Assembly (NCBI GenBank): GCA_030704615.1
Contig: CM060731.1
Coordinates: forward strand, 18,910,001-18,974,000
DNA length: 64,000 nt
Direction: 5' to 3'
DNA from: Takakia lepidozioides
Taxonomy: Eukaryota; Streptophyta; Takakiopsida; Takakiales; Takakiaceae
Position numbers and translations under genes: made by a program. Every line of letters begins with the position of its first letter. Position 1 is the stretch's first letter. Below, one piece after another: positions 10,364 through 24,300 of the stretch. The notes under the pieces were generated by a model. It did no database searches, had not been told where the DNA came from, and saw only the letters and a program-made list of their open reading frames with translations.

Positions 10364-13300
10364 ACAGGAGCACCAAATTGATTGCTTAAGTTTTTCTAGT
10401 ATTGCCAAAAGAGTGACCTTTGCTTAAAACTAGTGCAGGTCATCTACAGAATGTGAGGTTAATGAATTATGAAATCAACAGACGATTATGTATGTCGCGC
10501 GTTTTTTCAGTTGTAATTGGCTGTTGCAATGTGTGAATTATAAGTGGAAATCTCACATCTTAGCTGGTCTGGCCTTGTTGCTTCATCCCATTTATTTGAC
10601 TGTGTTGGTAAAGAGCCATGGGGGCTCCCACGGAGTAAGAAGCATATCATGTTTGACAATATACAGTAAGCGAGATGACAACTAAGTATGTTCAAGTAAG
10701 CTGTGTTCATTGAATTATGCCTCCAACCACCAATGATCATTAGTGATGGTTATGCATTGTAATGGGTCCTTCAATTACACTTGGTACTGCATCTCCAGAG
10801 TCTCATACAGTAGAGGGTGGTCAGCTGCCAGGCAAGATATACTACCTACAAATACAGGTTTGCTATGTAGCAGGTTTTGTATACTAACATAGGTACATAA
10901 ACAAACCCACTTAAGACATGTAGTAAATTAGGATAGGACGGGCCAGCTTAGCAATGAGATGAACTCCAAGCTTCATTATGAATGGCAGAGGCGTCATAAA
11001 GGCTCCCACACTTTTCCTCTCAAGAACTTGAGCAGCATCTTGGGTTGATTCCCCTGCCAAGCCGAAACCATTTTGCTGGAGTGGGTTTCAGCTTCTGGGA
11101 TGAGTTGGTGTATGCATGCCGCTGTCAAACCGTCCTACCCACCAACTCAAGTCTTATGGAAAGCTCACGTGTTTCTTTCAAGCTTTAGTTCAAAAAATCC
11201 TTCTCTACAAACTAACTAGCAGATAGTTGGAATGGTGTGTACAAACGAGTTTAGCACCTATTGTACAACCAAGGACATGTTACTTGCAAAAGGTAATGTA
11301 GGCATTTACTTTGAAAATGGATTGACAAGAGGTCTGCGAAGCTCTCATATTTGGCTAACAAAGAAAGCCGGATAAGATTCAATTCTGGGTTAATATGTTT
11401 TGTCTATTTGAAGAGAGTTTTTTTTTTGTTTTTTGAAAAAGGGGAGGAAGCCCTGTATATCATATTAATGAAGGAGTCTCAAAGTATAAGGCTTAGATTC
11501 ATTATCACAACATTAGATCTAATATGAACCGTCGATGTTGAAATCCGACGTTTTCTCCAGTCTCTCTTGAATTTCAGCCACTATTGAGAAAAAAAAAAAA
11601 AAAAAACGTTGGCTCCTACAAATTGTGAGGTAAGAGTGCTTTAAAGCCTGCCCACATGCACCCTAGAATTACTATTGTTTTGAGGACATAAGTCTACTAT
11701 AAGATAAACCTCCCTTGGTTATACAGTAAGTGATGAAGTAGAAATGGATGCAAATGACCATGGAAGAGGATGGTGAGAGATAGTTGATCCCATATAAATT
11801 TGCCTGGACTTTGCTGGGCTAATCATAGGCCTTGTATTAGTGTGTCAGATTATCTGCAAAGTCAGATTTTGCTGGAAGTATACTCCTGGACAGAAGATCC
11901 AAATGAAGACAGATTTTGTGCGGCTTGAGCTGATTTCCAAGGGGAAAACAAGGCAGGGGGTAATGTATTCTGGACAACAGAAAGATGAACAGCTTGATTT
12001 AGTATTGAGTGAGTATTCATAGGCACTGATACAATATCTTCTGACTGTACTGCGCACTGTGTACAATCTCGCTTCAATCACATGCTTTCTAACCACAACT
12101 GCAATCACTAACGTCTGACTCAAGTGTTTTGCTCTTAATGTCCAATAAAGAGTTTCACACTCTGTCTTGTGCGAATCTCTCTGCGAAATACAATGTGAAG
12201 ACAATCACTTCACTCACAAGTTCCAGCACTCCGCCTCATTCATTCATTTCCTTGTCCGTCAAGTTCATGAGTAGATTTGTTTTTTTGATCTTTCTTTTGA
12301 GGAGAGTCATCACGGCTGTGAGTCGCTTACAGCTCAATGGGTTTGTTTTGGGTGATGAAACTGAACTCTGCATGAGGCCCTTTTGGCACTTTGACTGTTT
12401 GGCTGGGACCCAGCTGATTCTGTTGTCCCAGAGACTTGACAGTCAAAGGAGGGTTCTTGTGGATTTGAGCCTAGCTACATGCATGTAGGTAGTGGTTGGC
12501 TTGCAGGATAAAGAGCAAGCTGCCACCCTGACACGTGAAGTGCATGGAAGGAAAATACCGAGGCGCCAACCACACGAAAGCCACCAACTGGAGTCTGTAA
12601 AGACAGTTGCTGCCTTGTCTTAACAGAGGCGGCTCTCTGTACTTGCAGGCAGCAGCATTTAGTTATGACTTATGACGCTTAGTTATGAAATGATTTACTG
12701 CTCATCACCTTCGGGAGGTGCTCTAGCCTTCGCCTTCGAGCTGCGAATTTAGACTTGGGTTTTCCTGTTTGTTGTGTGGTCTTGCCACACCAGCTCGTTG
12801 AGTCCGTGGGTGGTATTGATTGCTGTCTCTCTCTTCCTTTTGTAGTCACCATTCCTTGCTCTCTGGACCCCCTCTGCTTTCCTGCAACAGTCAGGGTCAA
12901 GTGTGGGAGTACTGCCTAGGAAGTGTGACTGTTTTAGTCAGCAGCTACATCTAGTACTTGCTGTGTGCTTCGTGCATATGATAATTTCGGGACTGTGTAC
13001 TTCAGAGGTCATTCTCCTACTTAACTGTGTTCTTCCAGACTGTCTTTGTTGACAGTTAGACGTGTTATCTCCTCCTCAAGACTCTCCGGTGTGAAGCACT
13101 CATATGGCTGCTTTGCAGCGCTGGATTTACACTTTCACTGAGTACTTGTCAATGTCGGGGCGGTGAGTGTTTGATTCGAGTGTCCTGGATCATACCTTAG
13201 GACGCTTCCCTTATCATTCCATGCTACCTCCTGCTACGTGTGGGTGGTCGAGAACTGTGGGGTATGTCTGTGAGAACGTTGTGGGCGGTCGTACAGGAAA

Positions 13301-13570
13301 GAAAACGACTCGGACAAGGATTGCACAATCTAATCTCTACTACAGCGTCGATGAGAGGAATGGGGCACACTAGTCGAGGCGAAAGTATTGCAGAAAGTGG
13401 ACCAGCAGCTGGTCGTCTGAAAGTTTTTCATGCTTATTGGCCTTTGGTGCGATCTAGCTTTCTGGCCTCCCTCAAACTGCCTTGAGTACGCATGGCGGCA
13501 AGGTGGATAGTGGATTGTCTGAGTGAAAAACTGTGACCAGCTGTGCTCTGAAATTACGTAATCGTCCTCC
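10364..13570. other. Spacer between S28 and receptor-kinase genes
   Basis: I recognise no gene here. The DNA is mostly unique and AT-rich, with a T run near 11419-11426 and a long A run at 11588-11606. A possible degenerate tRNA-like B box (GGGTTGATTCCCC) occurs near 11042. The final few hundred bases before 13571 should hold the promoter and leader of the receptor-kinase gene; no core promoter element stands out. Confidence 0.4.
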
Positions 13571-16500
13571 ATGGCAACAACACTCAGGTCGTGGTATGGT
13601 CTGCTCGTGGCATTGGTACTAGGCCTGTTATGGTTTTCAGGATGTGCGAAAGCACTCTCTACAACTCAAGTTCAGGGGCTTCTCCGCCTACAATCGGTGC
13701 TAGAACACCCATCTGTGACAGCTAACTGGACCTATGCAACCGATTTCTGTAACCTGCCGTCCGCTCCCGCTCTTAACATCTCCTGCATCGGTGATACATT
13801 GACGCACCTGCGAATAGTGGGGGACATGATCGACCTTTCCATCACAGAGAAGCTCGAGTTAAACTCCCTGGGGGCCAACAGGTCACTGTCTGCTGCTTAC
13901 TCTGCCAACACCTTCGCCAATACTCTCTTAATGTTTCCAGACTTACGTATTTTAGAGCTCATATCTGTGGGCTTGTGGGGGACCCTTCCTGGTAAATTGG
14001 ATCGCATTGCCAACCTTCAGGTTCTTAATGTCAGCTCGAATCTCATCTCTGGGTCAGTCCCTAGAAGCCTTGGGAACTTGGCAGGTCTGCGAGTTTTGGC
14101 TATGGACAACAACGTTCTGAGTGGGTCGTTTCCATATTGGTTAAGCACCGTGCAAACGCTGGAAACACTCTCGCTTTCCAACAACCAGATTTCAGGGGGA
14201 GTGAATGATACCATCTCCTACTTCTGGAACCTTCAGACTCTCTCCTTAGACCACAACTTGCTAAGTGGTTCACTCCCTAGCTCCATTAGTTCCTTGCAAA
14301 ATCTGAACTTCCTGTCTCTTTCGTATAACCAATTCACGAGCTCCATCCCGAATTTAGACAGTCTTGCAAACCTTCAGACTCTTAGAGTCGACGGGAATAG
14401 CTTTGGACCCAGCTTTCCGCTTCTTGGGAGTCAACTTGTGTCTTTACATATGAGTCATAACAAGCTATCAGGTCCAATCCCCCCCTATTTGGAGAGCTTT
14501 TCAATGCTGAAATCATTGGACTTGTCCTCTAATGCCCTCACTGGTATTCCCCCTCTTTCTGTTTTCGCCCTGCCTAGTATTGCATCAGTGAGTCTTTCCC
14601 ACAACCGTCTCAGTGGCACCCTTCCATACAACCTCTTTATGAGCAAATCTCTTTTTTTCCTTGATGTTTCATCCAACTTTTTCTCTGGAAAGCTGCCACT
14701 AGCCTTTCTCCACCCGAAGGGCCTAACTGTCAACTTTCAGGACAACTGCCTTTCAACAAAGGTGCAAAGGCAAGAGACGAGTGGATTCTGTACAGCTAGT
14801 GCTACAAAGCTTGGACTCACAAGTGATTCCCATGAGAGCCATCGCATTACAATTATTGCCGTTTCCATCGGAGGAGGGTTGGGCCTGCTGTTGGCGATTG
14901 CTGTATTGTTTCTCCTTTTGTTCAGGCGGTTCAAAAGTGATAAGGATAGTACGGTAGGGCCAAATGATGTGGCCTCCTTGGCGGGATCAATTGGAATCCC
15001 TTCTGAACTTCTCCTCAATGCAAGTATGTATTTCACACCATTGCTTGCAGTGTCTGATTCGAGGTGTTTTCTTGGTTTCTTCTACGCCTATGACTACTAA
15101 GTCTCCCGCTGTGTGTGGGAGCCGATGTTGGGATTTATTCAATGTGGGGAGTTGATTGAGAAGAAAAGGGAGGAATAAAGGGAGCTGTGCCAAATATGCT
15201 CCTAAAGAGCCTAGAAGCATTTGTTGATTGGTCCTCAGTAGGGGTGCAGCTGAGGCTCAGGTCAAATGTGTGAATTTGGCAGGGATTAGGCAAGCATGTG
15301 AAGATGGCTACCTGATCACCTTGAAGAAATAATTTTTTATTTTGTGTGATCTCATTTTTTGTCATACAGGGTATATTTCCCAATCAAAGAGGCTAGGCGT
15401 GCTACCACCAAGGCAGAATCGTGTGTTCACTTTAGAGGAGGTCAAGAAGGCTACCAACAACTTCAGTGCAGCTACACTTGTGGGTGAAGGCAGCCTTGGC
15501 AAGGTGCATACTTTAAATCTACATGTGGTTTATCAGCTAAGTAGATTGATGGAAGTAAGAGACTGAGGATTTCACATTTCGAGCTATTGCAGCCCTGTAA
15601 AAGAGGCATGCAGCCAAACTCTGCAAAACCTTATGAAGAGCCAATTAGAGGTTAAGCAGACACTTGATTAGTATAATGGCATGAAGTTCAGATGGGAAAA
15701 TGACATACAAATCCTGTCAGCACTCACCTTCGACAGTCTAGTTTCATATGGACATGGATAACATCTATGAATGCACACAGTTCAGTCGTCCGCATGCCTT
15801 GGTTTGAATGGGATTGGGAGTTCTGACTCTTACACCTAAGTATTATGCTTAGGAGGATTGTCGTTAAGGCAATGTATATGCGACCGCACACATTGGTGTG
15901 GCCAATGGTTTAGTGATGCTTTCTATGGCACATGGGAAAGTTGTGTTACAAGTTTCAGAATCAAAGTTGCTGGTAAGCCTACTGGATTTGTGCAGGTGTA
16001 CAAAGGACAGCTCGAAGATGGAACAGATGTGGCTGTGAAATGGGTGGTTGTCAAGTCACAGGAAGACCTGGATGGGTTCAAGACACAGATAGATGTGCTC
16101 TCTAAGCTCAGGCACCGCCATCTTGTGAGCCTCCTTGGGTACTGCACATCAGAATTCTTGCAGGAAGGTGAACAGGAGAATGACAAGTTGAAAAACTTAT
16201 TCATTGTGTCTGATTTTTTGAAGGGTGGGACACTTCGCAGCCTTCTGGCTAGTAAGTCGTTCTCCCCAACTATGTTGTTGTGTTAATGCAGACAAGGTAT
16301 ACTTGTGAACAGATAAGATCCTAGTTGTTCTTAGGTTACTGATAGAGATAGATTGCTACCTGCCCACCATTCTAGAAGCCACAGCTAATATATATCAGTT
16401 ATGATATCCCATGTACACTATTGTGCACATGTTTAGAGAGCTAGGACCTATGCTGACATCTCACCCCCATCATTTTGTTGGTCTTCCGTGGCACAGAGCG

Positions 16501-19288
16501 AGACGGGAAAAACAACTTAAGCTGGTATCAGCGGCTGGCAGCTGTCATAGGTGCCAGCCGTGCCATCCATTATTTGCACACAGGGGTTGTGCCTCCAATT
16601 TTCGACAACAATCTCAAAACGACCAGCATTCTTCTGGATGAGAATATGGAAGCTCAAGTAAGCGACTTTGGATTGCCTGACCAGCCTTCTCCTTCGGCCA
16701 TCGATGTAAGTTTCCCCATTCATCCCGGAAGCTCACCAGCTGTTGCTTTGAGCTTTGTCATCTGGGCCGCAATTACAACATGGGGAGTGCTTTTTTTTTG
16801 TAAATCACAAAACTGGTTGCAGGCCTTCAACCTTGTGCTGGATCATTTGCTGCAAAGTATGTCCGTTACCTCTCCAACACAGCAATGATCTAAGCTGAGC
16901 TACGCTGAGCTCGAGCAAAAACTAATCTTGAAAATTCATGGTGTTCGAAATAGACAAAACTCCTGCCAAAGTCAGTGAAATAAGAGCCGTTTATCGAGTA
17001 TGTTGCAATCATGGCAGTGATCACGAGTCAGTCTGATCATTTTATTTAAGGACACTGGGGTTTAACATATTTGAAGGGGTATGCACAGCTAGAGGATAAA
17101 TTTTTTTGTCTCGACTTTCAGTATTGTACTACCTCAGACATGCCTCTGCAATATCTGCTGTATGATATGGCATTGTTAAAGTAATCATCTTACACTTAGC
17201 AGTGATGATGTGTCGGTTGAAGGGAAAGAAAGGAAGGAGAGGAAAGGTACTTGATAATGTCCACAGGAGAAGGTCAAAGAGCACAGAAAGAAGTACAATA
17301 TACGAAGGAATTTAGCAAAAGAACAAAAGAAGTTCCCAAATGCCCATGGAAGGGTGAAGAGAGGGAGAGAGAACTTATGATGTCCCCTCAAAAGGAAAGA
17401 GGAAAAGAAAGATGGATGGAAAATCATTGTATATCCACAAAGCACCAAAGGGCCACAAGTAGAACAACACAACGCAGATATGGTTTCACAGGACTAAGTC
17501 CGAGACTTAAGGAAGGCTTTGGGGGAGAGAAAATGTAGTCATCATAACCAACATGAGGTGACACGCAACAGTACTCTGGAGTGATATGTTGTGGATGGCA
17601 TGATCCAGACCACTGTTTTGACAAAATCAGCAGATGGGCTGATTGCTGATGGTAGTTTGCCCCGCAGGTATTTCTCTATCCTCTTTCTGTGTGGGTTTTT
17701 TTCTGTTTTTGCATTAGATTGTCTATGTTATTTGCCTACAGCTTAGCATTAAGGCTTCTTCATATACATTTCTCCAAAAAAAAAGACCCCTGGTTTCTCT
17801 GTTGTTGTTGGTCCACCAATCCCCACATGGATGACTTAAGACTGTTTGTCTACCCTTGATGCACATGGCCCTGAGTACTGCTTGTGCTGATAGCACCTTA
17901 TGCCAATCTTTTACTCCTCCAGCCAGCTAGGTCAGAACCTGGCAACTTGGATTCCACGTGTTAAATCCATAAGTTGCCACCTTGCAATTGAAGAGATACA
18001 CTAAGCTGCACCAATGTAACCATTGCTATGATGATGGATAACTCTGCACACAAAAGAGAAAGCACGTTATTGAAACCTGGCAAGCACTGCAAGAGAAAGC
18101 ATGTTATTGAAAAATCTGCAAGTTTCCTTTGATGCTTTGGGTGGGCGGGTACTGTGAAGACAAGTTGATCCAAGACAGATGAAGAGATACTTGTGTTGAG
18201 AAACGCTGACATAAGCTCTGTAATGGATATGCAGGAAGGAATACAGAGACAGAAAGGATGTTTATGACTTTGGCCTCATACTTCTGGAGATTGTCCTGGG
18301 GAGGCAACCCACCATGAAGAATCCCTTTCCTCAGAAACGATCAGAGCTGGTATGCATCTCTCTTGCACAATGCTTTTGAGACATCTCCAGTGTTGATCAG
18401 TGTTTGTCGCTAAAACTGCTCTCTGTGGAAAGATCAGTAGCTTCACTTAGTTAATCATAAACCAGTGGAGGCTTTTTGACTATCAGAAAGTCGGGGACTT
18501 GAGACACCCTCTCGGTGTAAAGGCTGCAAAGGACCCATGTTTGGATGACGAGTGTTTTATGAACCCTCTCTACCTTACTGAATTACAGTCTAGCTAGACA
18601 CACCTGCACTGAACTTCATTCTGCAGTATATTTGCTCAGAGTGCGAGTCTCGAGATAAAGCTCAAAGAGTGACACCTTCCTTGGGTATGACTTCCAGGGT
18701 GGAGCTTGTGTTAAAATGTATATAGTATAGAACTCTGCAAGAAATCTAGATGGCCACAATCACCTTCATACGATTGTAGGTTCCCATCTCATCTTAAACC
18801 TTCTCAAATAGAGCTGACATCTGTGGGCATAAAGTTACAGGGAATGAGGAACAATGAGCGTCTCACTTGCTCTGGCAGCATGTGCGTGTAGAAATTGATA
18901 TCATTTCGTTTCTTTTGTACAGGAGAGGTTAACAAAGGAGCGGGGCCCCTCTATGGAGTTGATTGACAAATCTATTGTCGGCATGTGTGGGGCTGAGTCA
19001 CTTGCGACAGTACTCGAAATCGCAGGAAAGTGCATGTTAGACGACCCAGAAAAGCGACCGTCAATGGAGGATGTTCTATGGAATCTGCAATATGCTGCAC
19101 AAGTGCAAGAAAAATCCTTGGGTGACCTCCAAGATGAATCTGACTTGATGGGTGGAGGGAGGAGAGATCAGCTTCCAAAGACACCTGGCCCAGCAGAAAG
19201 AAGGCATGGGCAGATGGAAGAAAGGAGGGTTTCTCAGGAGGATTGGAAGGCGAGCCCCACAGCTTTCGTCACGGAATTCCTCCGCTAG
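13571..19288 (+). CDS. LRR receptor-like (pseudo)kinase, LRR-VI At3g03770-type
   Basis: Six exons give 842 residues: 13571-15023, 15370-15503, 15996-16251, 16497-16705, 18239-18349, 18923-19288. The order is signal peptide (about 1-28), leucine-rich repeats (about 105-390, with repeated LSGSLP and SHNRLSG motifs), one membrane segment (about 427-450) and a cytoplasmic kinase-like domain. The closest relatives I know are plant LRR-VI receptor kinases such as At3g03770, which share YISQ, LRHRHLVS, LHTG-V and the DNNLK block. The glycine loop GEGSLGK, Lys544 in VAVK and DFG (671-673) remain. The HRD motif is DNN (651-653), and the helix C glutamate appears to be Gln (FKTQIDVL). It is therefore probably a signalling pseudokinase. 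Exon 5 uses a GAAG acceptor at 18238; a further small exon between 16706 and 18234 is possible. The start has a favourable ATGGC context. Confidence 0.87.
18054..18112. repeat. Short direct repeat in receptor-kinase intron 4
   Basis: AGAGAAAGCACGTTATTGAAA at 18054 recurs as AGAGAAAGCATGTTATTGAAA from 18091, 37 bp apart, with one change. It is a simple local duplication with no assigned function. Confidence 0.6.
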
Positions 19289-21332
19289 ATTTCTGGTAGT
19301 ATGGACGTTTTGGTAGCTTCTTCAGCTGGTGCACGTATCGGTTCCACCTCAGTATTTTTCTCTCGTTAGATCTCCAGTGTAACCGGCAGCTCATCCAAGC
19401 CGGGAAAGCAATACTGCTGCACTGTTTTACAGAATTGTCACTGCTCTAAGTACGGATCCCTCTCAGTACGGGAAAGCCGCTGAATGTCAGTGAAAGATTG
19501 CGCGATAATTGTAAATTGAGCAACTTTCTGATTCATTAGCAAAAGCGAAACTCTCTAACTTATCTGCAGCGCCACTTCCTTGGAACAGATACACTGTGCA
19601 CTTCATAACTGCATATGTTGGAAAAACATCCCGAGACTGCACATCTCTGCCTGTTTTCTACTCCACTCACTGCACATCACTGCCTGTTTTGTTATTCCGA
19701 GGATTTTACTATACAGTCAGTCCATTGCATCCGAGCTTCAAACATTTGTCTTGTGTAAACTTTACACTACCTACTCTGTCCTTCCGCACTTATATAAATG
19801 ATCCCTTTCTCCAGTCTGAGACTCTGAGGCCACTGTCCTCTTCCTCTTCTTCCTCCTCCAACATGTGCAACTGAAACACGCATCCTTTTTAATCAAATTC
19901 TATGTAGGAAAGGGACCCACCTGGGCTAATCATTCTGAATCTACCAAAAATGAATTGGGATAAGTCATTTATACTTTGTCGGATTGCCCTGCCGCTCACA
20001 TGATTACACAGCTTGGGCGTTTTGAAGCTCCAAAAATACATACATACGTACAGCCACATGGGAGTAGTCAAAGTGATGAGACTGTTTGTCTCAATGAACA
20101 AGCAATGAGTGCACAACCCGCATCCACTTGAGGCAACTTCTCAAGTATATCATGTATGACAAACATGAGTCAAATGAACTGACTTCTGACCGTAGTCAAT
20201 GTTGAGAATTTGTCCTCTCCACACCACATCATATGTGCTGCCTTGCATGAGCAAACTCCTGCCTGGATTCCGTCGGGCCCATCGCAGCGAATCCCAGGAC
20301 CCACATTCATCTTTTCCTTGCCACAAGATGGGGAGAAAAAAAATGTTTGGTACAAAGACTCGAACAACAATTGCATTGCAAGCTTGCTTCACCTAGGTAG
20401 CTCGGCCCACCATCCTCCTCCACAGTGTAGAACAGCAGCATGTGCTCGGTGCCAGGGTGGCATGTGCTGGCCATGGATGAAGGTGACAGAGTGCAGCAGC
20501 TCACGATGCAGGCCTGCACCTACACAAGTGTGTTGAAGGACTGATTCAGTGGTGTTTGGACTTTAGTGCCACTGTGGGCCCCCCTTGCTTCTTCCATTCA
20601 GATGTGCAGTCTGCGCACTTTCCACACCTTCTAGTAAGCATCTCCTATTTAGCATCATAGCGAGCTAATCCTGAACAAGTTAGACTGAGATACAGTATAC
20701 AGTACGTATATATGTAGGGATGCTGTGAGTATCTTAGGGAGGTGTGTTTGAACGGGGTTGCTTTTTGTGCATGGGCGGTCCGTTGGCGTCAGGGTTCTGG
20801 GCTCTCCTCCATTTCACTGTTTCTGCCTCTCTCTGCATTAGTGTGGAGTTGGTGAGAGACAGGAGCACCTGGGTTTTGTAACTGTGGGCTGCTATGTGCC
20901 TGTTGGGCACAATGTGTGCACGTTGTGCAAGTGGGAAACTTGTTGCAGGGGAAGGCATTGGCACTGAAACGCTCGGGTGGGTTGTGGGTCACTCGTGTTG
21001 AGTCTGTGCTGAAGTGGAGGGGTGAAACGGAATCTGGGTCAGCGTCGGTTGTGGTGGACGCTGTGGCAAATGTGAAGCCAGAGTTCGTTGTTCTATGCTG
21101 CCGATGAGGGTAGACCATGGGCTAAATGTTCTTGCTGTGTTACAAGTGCACAAGGTCCTCGTGGAGGTCTCCTTGGTGTGGCAAGATGACATAATGCTAA
21201 CGAAGTCTTTCACGGGTGTTTCATCTCCTACATTGCTTGCGACTGCAAGTCTTGGAGCTGCGACACAAGGGTGACGCTCTTGCTTTTGAAATTCCAGTTT
21301 TACAGGTGCAAGGTGCTGTGGCTTTTGCGAGC
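19289..21332. other. Spacer between receptor-kinase and NAT genes
   Basis: No confident gene. The stretch from 19840 has a TTCCTC-rich microsatellite-like patch. On the minus strand, about 20150-20520 has fairly clean open frames (for example GTEHMLLFYTVEEDGGPSYL), but I could not place it in a family and two frames would have to be combined. The last few hundred bases are likely the leader of the NAT transporter gene. Confidence 0.4.
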
Positions 21333-24300
21333 ATGCCCGGATCCTCACCTTCGAGAGTATCCCAATCTCACGACTATGACCCAGACTCTCCTTCTGTAGG
21401 CGTGAGGCCTGGGCCGTGGCCACCAAGAATGGAACCCTTGCCTGCCGACCATAGTTACAACCCGAGGGCCCTTGGTTCATGGGCCCGTCGCACTGGTTAC
21501 AAGAGCAACATGTCTGGAGAAAGCACCGCTACTGATATGGAGATCAACATGCCAGATGTTAGGCAGGGTGGCGCACTGCGGGCACCTAACTATGTTGAGC
21601 CGACAGCTGCCAAAGACGTCGAGTATGGCAGAAACGGCAATGCCAATGGATTGAAGGATACTGACAAGATGAGGAGTGTGCCTCCAGCTGCAGGATTGCG
21701 AGATTCCAGTCTGGGCATTGCTCCAGGACCTTTTATTCCTGGAAAAAGAGGGACTGACTCTCCAATTGTGAGTGGTGTCCAGAGCAGTGTGGCCAACAGT
21801 ATGCCCAACAGTATGCCCAGCAGTATGCCCAACAGTATGCCCAACAGTGTGCCCAACAGTGGGCAGCTCCGAATAGAGCCGCTCAGAATGTACAAAGATT
21901 CTGATGCTGACATTATGTCTCAGTCTCAAGATGCTGATGATTTAATGATGTCAAAGCACTCTCATATGAAATATGAGCTTCGAGAGACCCCAGGACTCTG
22001 TAAGTCTATCAGCTTGTCTTCCTCATTGCTCATGCATGTCCACCTAGTCTTTCTCTACGATTCCCTTTCCCCCCTACGGCAGCTAACCTACAATGCTGCC
22101 CGGTCGCTATCTCTACTCAGTTTAATGTTTTCCATCCCCTGTTGTGTTGCTGTACTACATATTATCTGGCCATCCGCCAGGGCATGGAAATGATGCCAGC
22201 TACTTCAGATTACTGGTTTTCTGAAAGTGTGCATTGTAGGAGTCCCAGAGGGTTTTTTCAGTTGTTTCCACATGTGCCTCCCGCCAGGGGCAAGCAAACT
22301 ATGACTGTGGAATCTTCTCTAAGCCCTTCCAAAGTAACAATCTTTTGTTTTGCTTTAGACATACCAGTGGGGGACCCTCTGTGTCTAATAGACCTAAAAT
22401 GTCGGAAATTTCTTATTATCCTTTGCAGGTTCTCGAGTCTGATTTTTCGTTTCTGCAGTATTGTGCCAAGTATGAGGCCGATCATGTTTGCATTATTTGC
22501 TGAGTGTTCTTGACATAAAGCTTTGAACTTGGTGTTGTCAATGAATGCACATTTTTACAGAATGACATGAAGCAAGTACGGCACAACTTATTGCTATTGA
22601 TCAAATCATATTAAGCTGTGGCATCAGACATTCTGGTATCTTAGAACTGTATGATCAGTAAATACAAACAATTTAATATTGTGCCATGTGTAAAGTATTC
22701 CTCAGACCCTATGTTTCTGTGCCCCGATGGCACCTGCTTACATGCCTTCCTTTTGTGGTTAATTTGCAGTTCCCCTGATTCTTTACGGCATTCAGCATTA
22801 CTTCTCTATGGCTGGCTCGCTAGTCCTGATTCCACTTGTGCTTGTCCCAGCAATGGGTGGTAGTAGTGTGAGTAAACAGCCCTCTCTCTCTTTTCTTCTA
22901 GCTGCTCTTTCTCCCCCTCCTTCGATTGCTGTCCTCTGGGCCTTCTGTGGATGTGACAAATGCCTTCACTGTTCTCTACCACAAACCCAACTGAGTGCCC
23001 ACTTGGCTAGTTGAAATATGCTCTCTCCCAGAAAGCTTTTTGTGGAGGTCATATCACCTTCATTTCTCTCTCTCTCTCTCTCGCTCTGTCTGCTCTATCT
23101 CTGTCTTTTGATGTAATTTCCCACGCCCCCTAATAGACTTACTATCTGTAAAGTTATATTACATTATCTTTCTTCTTCTCTGTTTCTTTCAATCCTTCTA
23201 CATACACTGATTATTTCTGGGTCACTGGAAGTCTTAGGGGTGAGGCTGTTGCTTTGTAGTGGAGTCATGCTTCTTTTTGTCCCAGATTTTGTAAATCTAG
23301 GGAAGTTCATTACATTTGCTATATCTAAGAGGCTGCACAGTGTTACTAATTTGAAATGTCTTATTGTGCTCCAGAAAGATACAGCCAGGGTTATTTCAAG
23401 TATGCTTCTGGTGTCAGGGATTTCTACGCTGCTACATTCTTTCTTTGGATCAAGATTGTCCCTTATCCAAGGGGCATCATTTGTGTACCTTGCTCCAGCT
23501 CTGGCAATCGTTTTCTCTTCTGACTTTACGTTGCTAAATGCGGACGTAAGTTGGCTTCCCTCTCGCACTGCTATTTCAGTGCAATGCAGTGAAAGGACCT
23601 GAGGGTGGTAATAAGGCCCACACTGTCTTACCTGATTCAATGTGGCATGTCTGATAAAGTTTGTCACCATTGCAGCAAGTTCTTCCTGTTCATCCAGCCA
23701 TTTTCTATTCCATTCTGGACGCATACTTTAGTTGTAGACCTGTTCAGGGGGTCTGTACTTCTTGGTGTTGCTTGATTTGTGACGCTTACCTTAGATTTGA
23801 GGTTTCAACTCCCAGCCTTCTTTGCAGTACAAGTTTCAGTACAAGTAAAACCCTTGGCTAGCATGACTAATGTTCAGAAACTTGGTGAGGTGGGCATCAC
23901 CATACAATTTTAAATTTTATATGCTACAGACAAGCAAATTCAACCTGTAAGGCAGTCATGACCCACTATAGGCATGGATGTCTTATCGCTACTTTGCAGA
24001 GATTCAAGACCACGATGAGGGAGCTGCAAGGGGCTATCATAATTGCTTCTGCTGTCCAAGCTTTACTAGGCTACAGTGGTTTCATGTCTATCCTGCTCAG
24101 GTACTGTAACATGTCAAAATCAGCACAACTTTTTCATGTTCATCTCTTTGTCAGCTCATGTATCAAATCTGACTAAATCTGTCACACATGGTCTGACAAA
24201 TTTCAGATTGTTGAGCATATATATTTGCCACTTGTAAGTGGCACTCCTCGCAGTAGCTGGGTGCAAAGTACATGAACATGTAGTACGTGCAAGTGCGTGT

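Noticed and set aside
21477-21929. Minus-strand frame rich in VGHT repeats
   Set aside because: It is the antisense of the MPNS minisatellite in the NAT gene's first exon.
23164-23724. 186-codon minus-strand frame
   Set aside because: It runs antisense across exon 3 of the NAT transporter, whose sense frame is clearly the conserved one.
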